Position numbers and translations under genes: made by a program
Notes under the pieces: generated by a model
Told to the model about the DNA's origin: nothing
Seen by the model: the letters and a program-made list of their open reading frames with translations, nothing else
Database searches by the model: none
NCBI GenBank assembly: GCA_023392035.1
Contig: JAEVZY010000264.1
Coordinates: 1-9,368, forward strand
From: Pseudomonadota bacterium
GTDB lineage: Bacteria; Pseudomonadota; Gammaproteobacteria; Burkholderiales; Burkholderiaceae_D
Reading direction: 5' to 3'
DNA: 9,368 bases
Shown: positions 1-6,075 of the stretch, piece after piece
How positions within the stretch are numbered: position 1 is the first letter of the stretch
How the letters are laid out: each line of letters opens with the position of its first letter

Positions 1-844
1 GCTTGTTGTAGCGCGCCCCCAGCCAGCCGAAGCACAGGCTGCCCAGCATGTTGAAGCCGCCGATCACACCCAGCGCCTGCGCCGACAGCATGGGATCCAT
101 CCCGCAAATCTCCAGATAGGAGGGCAAGTGGGTGGACAGGAAAATCAACTGCATGCCGCACACGAAATACGCTGCTGCCAGCACCAGGAAAGACGGATTG
201 GACAAAGCCTGTTTCAGGACCGCCTTGCCGCTTTCGTTGCCGGAGGGAGAAGGCGGCACCGGCAGTCGATCGACCCGTCCTGAAATCCAGGCCGCCGGCA
301 ACATGAGCAGGGCAATCACGACGAAGGCGACGGCGCCGGCGCGCCAGCCCTGGGCCTGATTCAGGGCCTGGCCAATCGGCGCCGCCAGCAAGGCGCCAAG
401 CGAGCCGGCGGCCGAGACCATGCCCATCACCACCAGCCGCAGGCGCGCATCCACCGCGCGCGCAGTCACCGCCAGCGCGATGGCGCCTCCCGTGCAGGAC
501 ATGGCGCACCCGATGCAGACCCCGAGACCCAATACCAGGCCCAGCATGCCCTGGGTGGTGGCGACCAGTATCAGGCCCAGTACATACAGCACGGCGCCCG
601 CCATCACCGTGGAGCGGAAACCCAGGCGGGAGGCCCAGGCGCCGGTGAAGGGTTGCAGCAGGCCCCAGACCAGGTTTTGTACCGCCACCGCGGCGGTGAA
701 TTGCGACACCGAGATACCAATCTCGCGCGTCATCGGCTGCATGAAGATTCCCATGCTCTGGCGCAGGCCCATGGCCAGGGACAGCACCAGCGCTATGCCG
801 ATCAAGATGGGCAACACCGGCCACAGCGATTTGCTTGAATGCAT
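1..844 (-). CDS. MFS transporter, partial (C-terminus beyond the window)
   Basis: An open frame of 281 codons runs from ATG 844-842 off the left edge. It is an inner-membrane secondary transporter of the major facilitator superfamily; the substrate cannot be told. About eight hydrophobic segments are visible, near residues 10-34, 47-69, 78-97, 100-126, 136-161, 167-188, 217-243 and 253-279. The loop between segments 2 and 3 (GAWASRLGFRS, about 68-78) matches the MFS signature loop, and a hydrophilic linker at about 190-212 fits the central loop. Roughly 120 residues and four helices should be missing, given the usual 400 aa. The N-terminus (RQSMGIFMQPM) resembles the monocarboxylate/oxalate-formate-like MFS group, but that is only an impression. 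The gene is divergent from the DUF1415 gene. The ATG has only a weak purine-rich RBS; an in-frame GTG at 874 is a less likely start. Confidence 0.85.
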   Translation of the reverse strand, partial: MHSSKSLWPVLPILIGIALVLSLAMGLRQSMGIFMQPMTREIGISVSQFTAAVAVQNLVWGLLQPFTGAWASRLGFRSTVMAGAVLYVLGLILVATTQGMLGLVLGLGVCIGCAMSCTGGAIALAVTARAVDARLRLVVMGMVSAAGSLGALLAAPIGQALNQAQGWRAGAVAFVVIALLMLPAAWISGRVDRLPVPPSPSGNESGKAVLKQALSNPSFLVLAAAYFVCGMQLIFLSTHLPSYLEICGMDPMLSAQALGVIGGFNMLGSLCFGWLGARYNK

Positions 845-993
845 GAGCTTTGTTCTGGTTTTGGTTTGTGCCACCCGCGCCTGCACCGGACCGCCCGCCC
901 GATGGTACACGAGTCGTCGCACAGATGTGCGACAGATGTGCGACAGACGAGCAGGCGTAGAATTGCGCGCTCATCCTTCGAAGGAAGCGCAAG
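845..993. promoter_or_regulatory. Divergent intergenic region with candidate promoters
   Basis: This 149-base region separates the divergent MFS and DUF1415 genes. For the plus strand, TAGAAT at 958-963 is a good -10 candidate. It would start transcription near 970, about 24 bases before ATG 994. No TTGACA-like -35 lies 16-18 bases upstream; that position is occupied by the GTGCGAC repeats. For the minus strand, TACCAT (complement of 902-907) is a weaker -10 candidate, and its -35 region falls inside the same repeats. The ribosome binding site of the DUF1415 gene is GAAGGAAG at about 979-986. Promoter calls are by eye. Confidence 0.4.
916..944. promoter_or_regulatory. Inverted and direct repeat, candidate operator
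   Basis: GTCGCAC (916-922), AGAT (923-926) and GTGCGAC (927-933) form a perfect 7+4+7 inverted repeat. A second AGAT-GTGCGAC follows directly at 934-944, so ACAGATGTGCG occurs twice in tandem (921-931 and 932-942). A dyad plus an extra half-site between two divergent start codons, overlapping both candidate -35 regions, is the usual form of an operator for a dimeric regulator. No regulator gene is adjacent in the window, and the site does not match an operator consensus I can name. Confidence 0.5.
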
Positions 994-1542
994 ATGCTGG
1001 ACCAGGACACCGTGATTGCAGAAACCCGCCGCTGGCTGGAGCAGGCCGTGATCGGCCTGAACCTGTGTCCCTTCGCCAAGGCCGTGCATGTGAAGGCGCA
1101 GATCGCCTGGCGCGTCAGCCTGGCCACAGAACCGGCCGAACTGGCGCAGGAACTGCAACGGGCCTTGCGCGAGTTGGCAGCCAGCGACCCCGAACAAGTC
1201 GACACCCTGCTGCTGATCCATCCGCAGGTGCTGACCGACTTTGAGCAGTACAACGAGTTCCTGGATGTGGTGGACGCCATCGTCGCCGCCGAAAACCTGG
1301 AAGGCGTGCTGCAAGTGGCCAGCTTTCATCCCGACTATCAGTTCGCTGGAACCCGGCGCGACGAGCGCGGCAATTACACCAATCGCTCGCCCTACCCCAT
1401 GCTGCATCTGCTGCGTGAAGACAGTGTCAGCCGCGCGGTTGACTCACTGCCCGACCCGGATGAGGTCTATCGACGCAATGTTCGACTGCTGCAGAAGCTG
1501 TCCGACCAGGAATTCCGCGCCATTTGGCCATTTGCCGAATAG
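994..1542 (+). CDS. DUF1415 family protein
   Basis: This 182-aa protein is a full-length member of the DUF1415 family, which is widespread in beta- and gammaproteobacteria and has no firmly assigned function. The recognisable conserved blocks are GLNLCPFAK (residues 21-29, with a Cys), FHPDYQF (111-117) and NRSPYPMLHLLRE (130-142). There is no signal peptide or membrane segment, so it is predicted to be cytoplasmic. The conserved Cys, His and Asp residues could suggest a metal or catalytic site, but that is speculation. The ATG at 994 is supported by a GAAGGAAG ribosome binding site 7-8 bases upstream. It is transcribed alone, divergent from the MFS gene; no clear hairpin terminator follows its TAG. 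Confidence 0.85.
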   Translation: MLDQDTVIAETRRWLEQAVIGLNLCPFAKAVHVKAQIAWRVSLATEPAELAQELQRALRELAASDPEQVDTLLLIHPQVLTDFEQYNEFLDVVDAIVAAENLEGVLQVASFHPDYQFAGTRRDERGNYTNRSPYPMLHLLREDSVSRAVDSLPDPDEVYRRNVRLLQKLSDQEFRAIWPFAE

Positions 1543-1835
1543 TCAAGCTTCTTGCGGTTTATCAAATGCAAGGGGACGCCAAGCGATATTGTCAAACAGC
1601 AATCAGGTAGGCGGATTTCTTAACAGAACGTAACGAATTCGGCGAAGTCGGGTATTGCTCGGTAGAATCAAGACACACTGACAAGATTTCCTTTCAGTTA
1701 TCGGGATAGAATGCCGGTCTGGCAGTTTCTGAAAGACAATACAATAATGAAATAGCAATACCCCTGTGGGCAAGCTGTCGCCTGCCACACCGCGGTCCCG
1801 GTCAGCCACGAGCCATCAAGCAATAGGACAACCAC
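1543..1835. other. 293-base intergenic spacer with candidate promoter and 5'-UTR hairpin
   Basis: No gene is supported here, and the spacer is visibly more AT-rich than its surroundings. The best promoter candidate for the downstream HTH gene is the -10 box TACAAT at 1740-1745, with a poor -35 (CTGGCA at 1719-1724, spacer only 15). Further TAGAAT boxes occur at 1663-1668 and 1707-1712 without convincing -35 partners. An imperfect inverted repeat, TGTGGGCA (1765-1772) and TGCCACA (1783-1789), would lie in the 5' leader if TACAAT is used. A leader of about 80 bases is longer than needed for an RBS, but no known riboswitch fold was recognised. Confidence 0.4.
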
Positions 1836-2159
1836 ATGATGAACACCCCTCTTACGCCAGACGCTCCGCAGAGCAATCGCTTGGCAGACCAGGTCAATTA
1901 CGATCCGAACAATCTGCTCGACTCGCTGATTGAGCGCCTGCACCTCAAGAACGATGCGGCCCTGTCGCGGGCGCTGGAAGTGGCACCGCCGGTGATCAGC
2001 AAGATTCGCCATCGTCGCCTGCCGGTCGGCGCCTCGCTGCTGATTCGCATGCACGAGGTCAGCGACCTGTCGATTCGCGATCTGCGCATGCTCATGGGTG
2101 ATCGTCGCGATAAATTCCGTATCAGCGACAAGCAGTTCAAGCCCAAGAACAAAGACTGA
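1836..2159 (+). CDS. Small helix-turn-helix protein (putative Cro/C1-like regulator)
   Basis: This 107-aa protein looks like a single DNA-binding domain with flexible tails. Residues about 28-88 form a compact helical region. AALSRALEV (41-49), the turn APP (50-52) and VISKIRHRR (53-61) fit helices 2 and 3 of a Cro/C1-type helix-turn-helix, with the basic second helix as the likely recognition helix. The tail after residue 89 is rich in Lys and Arg. Similar small proteins are, from memory, common in Burkholderiales and uncharacterised; no target is known. AGGA at 1825-1828, seven bases before ATG 1836, sets the start; Met 2 at 1839 is an alternative. It is monocistronic and ends at the hairpin at 2179-2215. 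No toxin-like partner gene is adjacent. Confidence 0.75.
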   Translation: MMNTPLTPDAPQSNRLADQVNYDPNNLLDSLIERLHLKNDAALSRALEVAPPVISKIRHRRLPVGASLLIRMHEVSDLSIRDLRMLMGDRRDKFRISDKQFKPKNKD

Positions 2160-2178
2160 TCCCGGGCCGCCCCAAAAC

Positions 2179-2215
2179 AAAAAAGGCTCGCCCCTTGAAG
2201 GGCCAGCCTTTTTTT
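2179..2215. terminator. Bidirectional Rho-independent terminator
   Basis: An A-run and GGCT (2179-2188) pair with AGCC and a T-run (2205-2215). The inner stem is GCCC/GGGC around a TTGAA-type loop, with one C-C mismatch. A T7 run follows on the plus strand and A-rich sequence precedes it, so the hairpin works in both directions. It ends the HTH gene (stop at 2159) and can also catch minus-strand transcription leaving cysM (stop at 2285). Confidence 0.85.
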
Positions 2216-2284
2216 GCTGAAGCGGCAGGGCAGCGAAAATTGGTGCAATACACTTCGCTATTGCACCCTGCAAAATGATCCGGG

Positions 2285-3193
2285 TCAGGCCGGGAAAACG
2301 CCGGTGGAAAGATAGCGATCGCCGCGATCGCAGACGATGAAGACAATCGTCGCATTCTCCACTTCGGCCGAAATGCGCAGCGCCACCTCGAGCGCGCCGG
2401 CAGCCGAAATCCCGCAGAATATTCCCTCTTCTATCGCCATGCGGCGCGCCATTTGTTCTGCGGCCGCCTGACTGACGTTCTCGACCCGGTCAATACGCGA
2501 ACGATCGAAAATCTTGGGCAGGTAGGCTTCCGGCCACTTGCGTATGCCGGGAATCTGCGAGCCTTCATCAGGCTGGGCACCGACCACCACCACGCCGGGA
2601 TTTTGCTCCTTGAGGTAGTGCGACACGCCCATGATGGTGCCGGTGGTGCCCATTGCGCTGACGAAATGGGTGACGCGTCCTTCAGTCTGGTGCCAGATTT
2701 CCGGACCCGTGCTTTCGTAATGCGAGCGCGGATTGTCGGGATTGGCGAATTGGTCCAGGATCCGGCCCTGGCCTTCTTTCTGCATCTGCTCTGCCAGATC
2801 ACGCGCATATTCCATGCCGCCGGCCTTGGGCGTCAACACGATCTTGGCGCCGTAGGCCGCCATGCTCTGGCGCCGTTCCAGCGACAGGTTTTCCGGCATC
2901 AGCAACACCATTTTGTAGCCGCGCATGGAAGCCGCCATCGCCAGCGCGATACCGGTATTGCCGCTGGTGGCTTCGATCAGGGTATCGCCCGGCTTGATTT
3001 CGCCGCGCTCTTCAGCGCCCTTGATCATGGCCAGTGCCGGCCGGTCTTTTACCGAGCCGGCCGGATTATTGCCTTCCATCTTGCCGAGGATGACGTTGTT
3101 GCGTTGTTCGGCTTCGCGTCCGGGAATACGACGCAATTGAACCAGCGGCGTATTGCCTACGGTGTCTTCGATATTCGGATATTGGGTGGACAT
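2285..3193 (-). CDS. cysM: Cysteine synthase B (O-acetylserine sulfhydrylase B)
   Basis: This is a 302-aa PLP-dependent, fold-type II enzyme that makes cysteine from O-acetyl-L-serine and sulfide; CysM-type enzymes also accept thiosulfate, giving S-sulfocysteine. The N-terminal block includes VGNTPLVQL (12-20). Lys49 in NNPAGSVKDRPA (42-53) is the Schiff-base lysine. TSGNTG (76-81) binds the substrate carboxylate, and GTTGT (182-186) cups the PLP phosphate. GISAAGA (261-267) is at the place of the Ser that contacts the pyridine nitrogen. Length and the MEGNNPAGSVKDRP and ESTGPEIW blocks favour CysM over CysK. ATG 3193 was chosen over the upstream ATG 3244 because family homology starts at MSTQYPNIEDTVGNTP and the added 17 residues are not conserved-looking. 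It lies 86 bases after comEA. Confidence 0.93.
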   Translation of the reverse strand: MSTQYPNIEDTVGNTPLVQLRRIPGREAEQRNNVILGKMEGNNPAGSVKDRPALAMIKGAEERGEIKPGDTLIEATSGNTGIALAMAASMRGYKMVLLMPENLSLERRQSMAAYGAKIVLTPKAGGMEYARDLAEQMQKEGQGRILDQFANPDNPRSHYESTGPEIWHQTEGRVTHFVSAMGTTGTIMGVSHYLKEQNPGVVVVGAQPDEGSQIPGIRKWPEAYLPKIFDRSRIDRVENVSQAAAEQMARRMAIEEGIFCGISAAGALEVALRISAEVENATIVFIVCDRGDRYLSTGVFPA

Positions 3194-3245
3194 GTTGCTT
3201 CGCCCCGAAGGCGTGAATGGTGCGTGAATGATGGGACAGCCCACT

Positions 3246-3251
3246 ATTCTA
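3246..3251 (-). promoter_or_regulatory. Candidate -10 element for cysM
   Basis: On the minus strand, ATTAGAATAG contains TAGAAT (complement of 3246-3251), a one-mismatch -10 box about 50 bases before the chosen cysM start and inside the comEA-cysM gap. The hexamer 17 bases upstream is a poor -35. The spacing also explains why the upstream ATG at 3244, which would begin almost at the predicted transcription start, is unlikely to be used. Confidence 0.35.
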
Positions 3252-3279
3252 ATCGCTCGCCTCGACTCGCGTTGGCCGC

Positions 3280-3567
3280 TCAGCGCTTGGGCGTATCAGC
3301 CCTGCCCTTGCCATCCACCACCAGGCCGGATTCGGACAGCGCCAGTGCGCGGCGTTCCCCTATGCCCTTGACCCGCCGTTCGAGATCGGCCCAATCGCGG
3401 TACAGGCCGCCGCGCTTGCGTTCCTGCAGGATGGCTTGGGACAGCGTCGGCCCTATGCCCTTGACGCCATCCAGCGCCGCTCGATCGGCGCGATTGGCGT
3501 CCACTTGGGCTGAGGTGGGAAGGCTGGTCAGGGCCAGACAGGCCGCCAGCAGCAATGCCTTGTTCAT
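3280..3567 (-). CDS. comEA: ComEA-like helix-hairpin-helix DNA-binding protein
   Basis: This 95-aa protein has a signal peptide (about 1-20, cleavage likely after TSA) and then a compact double helix-hairpin-helix domain. The first hairpin motif is VKGIGPTLSQAI (about 35-46) and the second is VKGIGERRALAL (about 66-77). The family binds double-stranded DNA without sequence specificity. In naturally competent Gram-negatives the short periplasmic ComEA pulls incoming DNA through the outer membrane by binding it. Short stand-alone ComEA proteins are typical of proteobacteria, unlike the longer membrane-anchored Bacillus form. AAGGAG ends seven bases before ATG 3567, a near-perfect RBS. It lies 146 bases after hldA and 86 before cysM; no other competence gene is in the window, so competence itself cannot be concluded. 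Confidence 0.85.
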   Translation of the reverse strand: MNKALLLAACLALTSLPTSAQVDANRADRAALDGVKGIGPTLSQAILQERKRGGLYRDWADLERRVKGIGERRALALSESGLVVDGKGRADTPKR

Positions 3568-3713
3568 GCGAGCTCCTTGCGTGCACCCCGTCCCGCAACA
3601 GAAACGCGCGCTGCAAAAAGCCGGTTGACGGTGCCCAGACGCCGGCGCGGCAAAATGGACCGTTTTCTCGCCGCTTGCAGCCGCCCTGCCTTCTGCCGCA
3701 CAGGCTCCTGGAT
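3568..3713. other. 146-base gap between hldA and comEA
   Basis: No gene is visible here on either strand. An imperfect palindrome, GCGGC-AAAA (3647-3655) against TTTT-CTC-GCCGC (3663-3674), could form a hairpin, but it lacks a clean U-run and is not a convincing terminator. No good sigma70 promoter for comEA was found apart from its RBS. This is where hldD might have been expected; no remnant of it can be recognised. Confidence 0.45.
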
Positions 3714-4661
3714 TCAGCCGGGGAACAGCTCTTCGGGCAGCACGGTTGCGGTGCCCAGCTTGCCGACCACAATGCTGCCGGCACGATTGGCGATGCCGAC
3801 CGCATCCTGCAAGGGGACGCCGGCGCCCAGCATCACGGCCAAGGTGGCGACCACGGTGTCGCCCGCGCCCGAGACATCAAACACCTCACGCGCTTGCGCC
3901 GGATAATGCTGCACGCCTTCTTCCGTGTACAGCGACATGCCTTCCTCGGAGCGCGTCAGCAGCAAGGCCGGCAGCTCGAGTTCGGCCCGCAAGGCCTGGG
4001 CGCGTTGGGTCAGGTCTTCTTCACTCTTCCACTTGCCCACCACTTGCCGCAATTCGGATTTGTTGGGCGTCATGATGGAGGCGCCGCGATAGCGAGTGAA
4101 ATCATCGCCCTTGGGATCGACCAGGATGGTCTTGCCCAGCTTGCGTGCGGCGGCGATCATCTGGCCGACATTGACCAGGCTGCCCTTGGCATAGTCCGAC
4201 AAGACCACCAGGTCGAAGGAAGGCAGCAGCGCGTTGTACTGGGTCAGCTTGTCGCGCAGGACGGTCTCACTCGGTGCTTCCTCGAAATCAATGCGCAGCA
4301 ATTGCTGCTGGCGCCCGATCACGCGCAGCTTGATGATGGTGGAAATCGCCGCATCGCGGTTCAGATGGGTGGCAATGCCGGAACTGCGGGCGATGCGATC
4401 CACTGCATCGCCGGCCTCGTCGTTGCCGACCACCCCCAGCAAGCCGGTCTGCGCGCCCAGTGCCACCGCATTGCGCGCCACGTTGGCCGCGCCGCCCAGG
4501 CGTTCGTCCCGCTTTTCGATGCGCACCACCGGCACCGGCGCTTCCGGGGAAATGCGGCTGACGTCGCCGAACCAGTAGCGGTCCAGCATGATGTCGCCCA
4601 CCACCAGGATGCGCGCCTGTTTCACTCGCTCGAAATCGACTTCAAGCAAGTTTGCGCTCAT
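3714..4661 (-). CDS. hldA: D-glycero-beta-D-manno-heptose-7-phosphate kinase
   Basis: This 315-aa PfkB/ribokinase-family kinase (also called rfaE1) phosphorylates D-glycero-D-manno-heptose 7-phosphate at C1. It is the second step towards ADP-L-glycero-D-manno-heptose for the LPS inner core, in the cytoplasm. VVGDIMLDRYW (20-30) and GGAANVA (56-62) are sugar-binding blocks at the N-terminus. DPKGDDFTRYRG (182-193) and TPNKSEL (198-204) follow. DVSGAGDT (262-269) holds the PfkB signature, with Asp268 as the expected catalytic base. The protein stops where the kinase domain ends, so it lacks the adenylyltransferase half of enterobacterial HldE; an HldC/RfaE2 gene must lie elsewhere. Its ATG (4661-4659) overlaps the ugd TGA as ATGA, which sets the start and suggests translational coupling. 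Confidence 0.93.
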   Translation of the reverse strand: MSANLLEVDFERVKQARILVVGDIMLDRYWFGDVSRISPEAPVPVVRIEKRDERLGGAANVARNAVALGAQTGLLGVVGNDEAGDAVDRIARSSGIATHLNRDAAISTIIKLRVIGRQQQLLRIDFEEAPSETVLRDKLTQYNALLPSFDLVVLSDYAKGSLVNVGQMIAAARKLGKTILVDPKGDDFTRYRGASIMTPNKSELRQVVGKWKSEEDLTQRAQALRAELELPALLLTRSEEGMSLYTEEGVQHYPAQAREVFDVSGAGDTVVATLAVMLGAGVPLQDAVGIANRAGSIVVGKLGTATVLPEELFPG

Positions 4662-6034
4662 GGACGCGCCCCGGCGGCATTGCGGCCGATGCCGTGGTAC
4701 TCGATCCCGCCCTCGCGCATGACTTCCGGTTCGTACAGGTTGCGGCCATCGAAAATCACCGGCGCCTTCAGGGCCCGCTTGAGCGCTTCAAAGTCCGGGC
4801 TGCGGAAGGCCTTCCACTCGGTGACGATGATCAGGGCGTCGGCGCCATCCACGGTTTCATTGCTGCCGCCGCAAAAGCGCACGCGAGCCCGCTCGGCGGG
4901 ACGTCCTTCGAAATCCATGTCGATCACGCGCTTGGCCTCGTCCATCGACACCGGGTCATACACGTTCAGGCTGGCGCCGCGGCCGGCCAATTCCTGCAGC
5001 AGGACGCGCGAGGGCGCTTCGCGCATGTCGTCGGTGTTGGGCTTGAAGGCCAGGCCCCAGACCGCGAAAGTCAGGCCCGACAGATCCTGACCGTACTTTT
5101 CGACCACCTTCTGCGCCAGCACATGCTTTTGTTTGTCGTTGACCTGTTCCACGGCGCGCAGGATCAGCAGGTCCTGTCCATACTCGCGCGCGGTGCGTTC
5201 CAGCGCCTGCACGTCCTTCGGGAAGCAGGAGCCGCCATAGCCGCAACCGGCGTACAGGAAGCTGTAGCCGATGCGCGGATCGGAACCGATGCCCTGGCGC
5301 ACCGCTTCAATGTCGGCGCCCACCACATCGGCCAGATTGGCCAGCTCGTTCATGAACGAGATGCGGGTGGCCAGCATGGCATTGGCTGCGTACTTGGTGA
5401 ATTCGGCGGAACGCACGTCCATCCAGAAGGTGCGTTCGTGATTGCGGTTGAAAGGCGCGTACAGCTTGCGCATGATGCGCCGCGCCTGCTCGCCCTCGTC
5501 TCCGTCCGCCACGCCGATCACGATGCGATCGGGCCGCATGAAATCTTCCACCGCCGCGCCTTCCTTCAGGAATTCCGGGTTGGACACCACGGTGAAGTTG
5601 GCCGGCTTGCCGCGCGCCTCGAGCTCTTGCGCAATCGCCGCGCGCACCTTGTCGGCCTTGCCCACCGGCACGGTGGACTTGTCGACCACGACCTTGAAGT
5701 CATCCATGTAGCGGCCGATATTGCGCGCCGCGGCCAACACGTATTGCAGATCGGCCGAACCGTCTTCGTCGGGCGGCGTGCCGACCGCGATGAACTGCAC
5801 ATCGCCATGCGCCACCGCCGCCTTGATGTCGGTGGAAAAAGTGAGGCGCCCATAGTTGCGGTTGCGCGCCACGATTTCAGCCAGGCCCGGCTCATGGATC
5901 GGAATGCCGCCGCTGTTGAGGATATCGATCTTGCGCTGGTCGAGGTCGAGGCAGAACACATCGTTGCCCAGTTCCGCCAGACAGGCTCCGGTGACCAGGC
6001 CGACATAGCCGGTGCCAATGATCGTGATTCGCAT
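4658..6034 (-). CDS. ugd: UDP-glucose 6-dehydrogenase
   Basis: This 458-aa cytoplasmic enzyme oxidises UDP-glucose to UDP-glucuronate with two NAD+. The product feeds exopolysaccharide, capsule or lipid A aminoarabinose pathways. The N-terminal Rossmann motif is GTGYVGLVTG (7-16). The central domain has Lys214 in EFTKYAANA (211-219) and the catalytic Cys270 in GCGYGGSCFPKD (263-274). The C-terminal UDP-binding block is LAFKPNTDDMREAPS (328-342). All key residues are present. ATG 6034 is preferred to the in-frame ATG 6187 because the family begins at MRITIIGTGYVG, AAGGAAAAG lies just upstream, and 6187 would overlap lapB by over 100 bases. It follows lapB after 41 bases and overlaps hldA by four. 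Confidence 0.95.
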   Translation of the reverse strand: MRITIIGTGYVGLVTGACLAELGNDVFCLDLDQRKIDILNSGGIPIHEPGLAEIVARNRNYGRLTFSTDIKAAVAHGDVQFIAVGTPPDEDGSADLQYVLAAARNIGRYMDDFKVVVDKSTVPVGKADKVRAAIAQELEARGKPANFTVVSNPEFLKEGAAVEDFMRPDRIVIGVADGDEGEQARRIMRKLYAPFNRNHERTFWMDVRSAEFTKYAANAMLATRISFMNELANLADVVGADIEAVRQGIGSDPRIGYSFLYAGCGYGGSCFPKDVQALERTAREYGQDLLILRAVEQVNDKQKHVLAQKVVEKYGQDLSGLTFAVWGLAFKPNTDDMREAPSRVLLQELAGRGASLNVYDPVSMDEAKRVIDMDFEGRPAERARVRFCGGSNETVDGADALIIVTEWKAFRSPDFEALKRALKAPVIFDGRNLYEPEVMREGGIEYHGIGRNAAGARP

Positions 6035-6075
6035 AGTGACTTTTCCTTGTGGAAGACGCGCCTTGCCGCGCGCCT

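Noticed and set aside
420..1244. Plus-strand open frame of 274 codons across the MFS gene and into DUF1415
   Set aside because: It is antisense to the membrane-protein frame and then out of frame with the well-supported DUF1415 gene.
802..1407. Minus-strand open frame of 201 codons opposite DUF1415
   Set aside because: Shadow of the plus-strand gene; it would also overlap the start of the MFS gene.
1698..2273. Minus-strand open frame of 191 codons opposite the HTH gene
   Set aside because: It reads straight through the terminator hairpin, has no clear RBS, and lies opposite a gene with good start signals.
3538..3567. Possible lipobox (LAAC, residues 7-10) in ComEA
   Set aside because: The hydrophobic stretch before the Cys is too short; ordinary signal peptidase cleavage after TSA at residue 20 fits better.
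2453..3628. Plus-strand open frame of 391 codons opposite cysM and comEA
   Set aside because: It spans two real genes and their gap on the other strand, and the translation has no family features.
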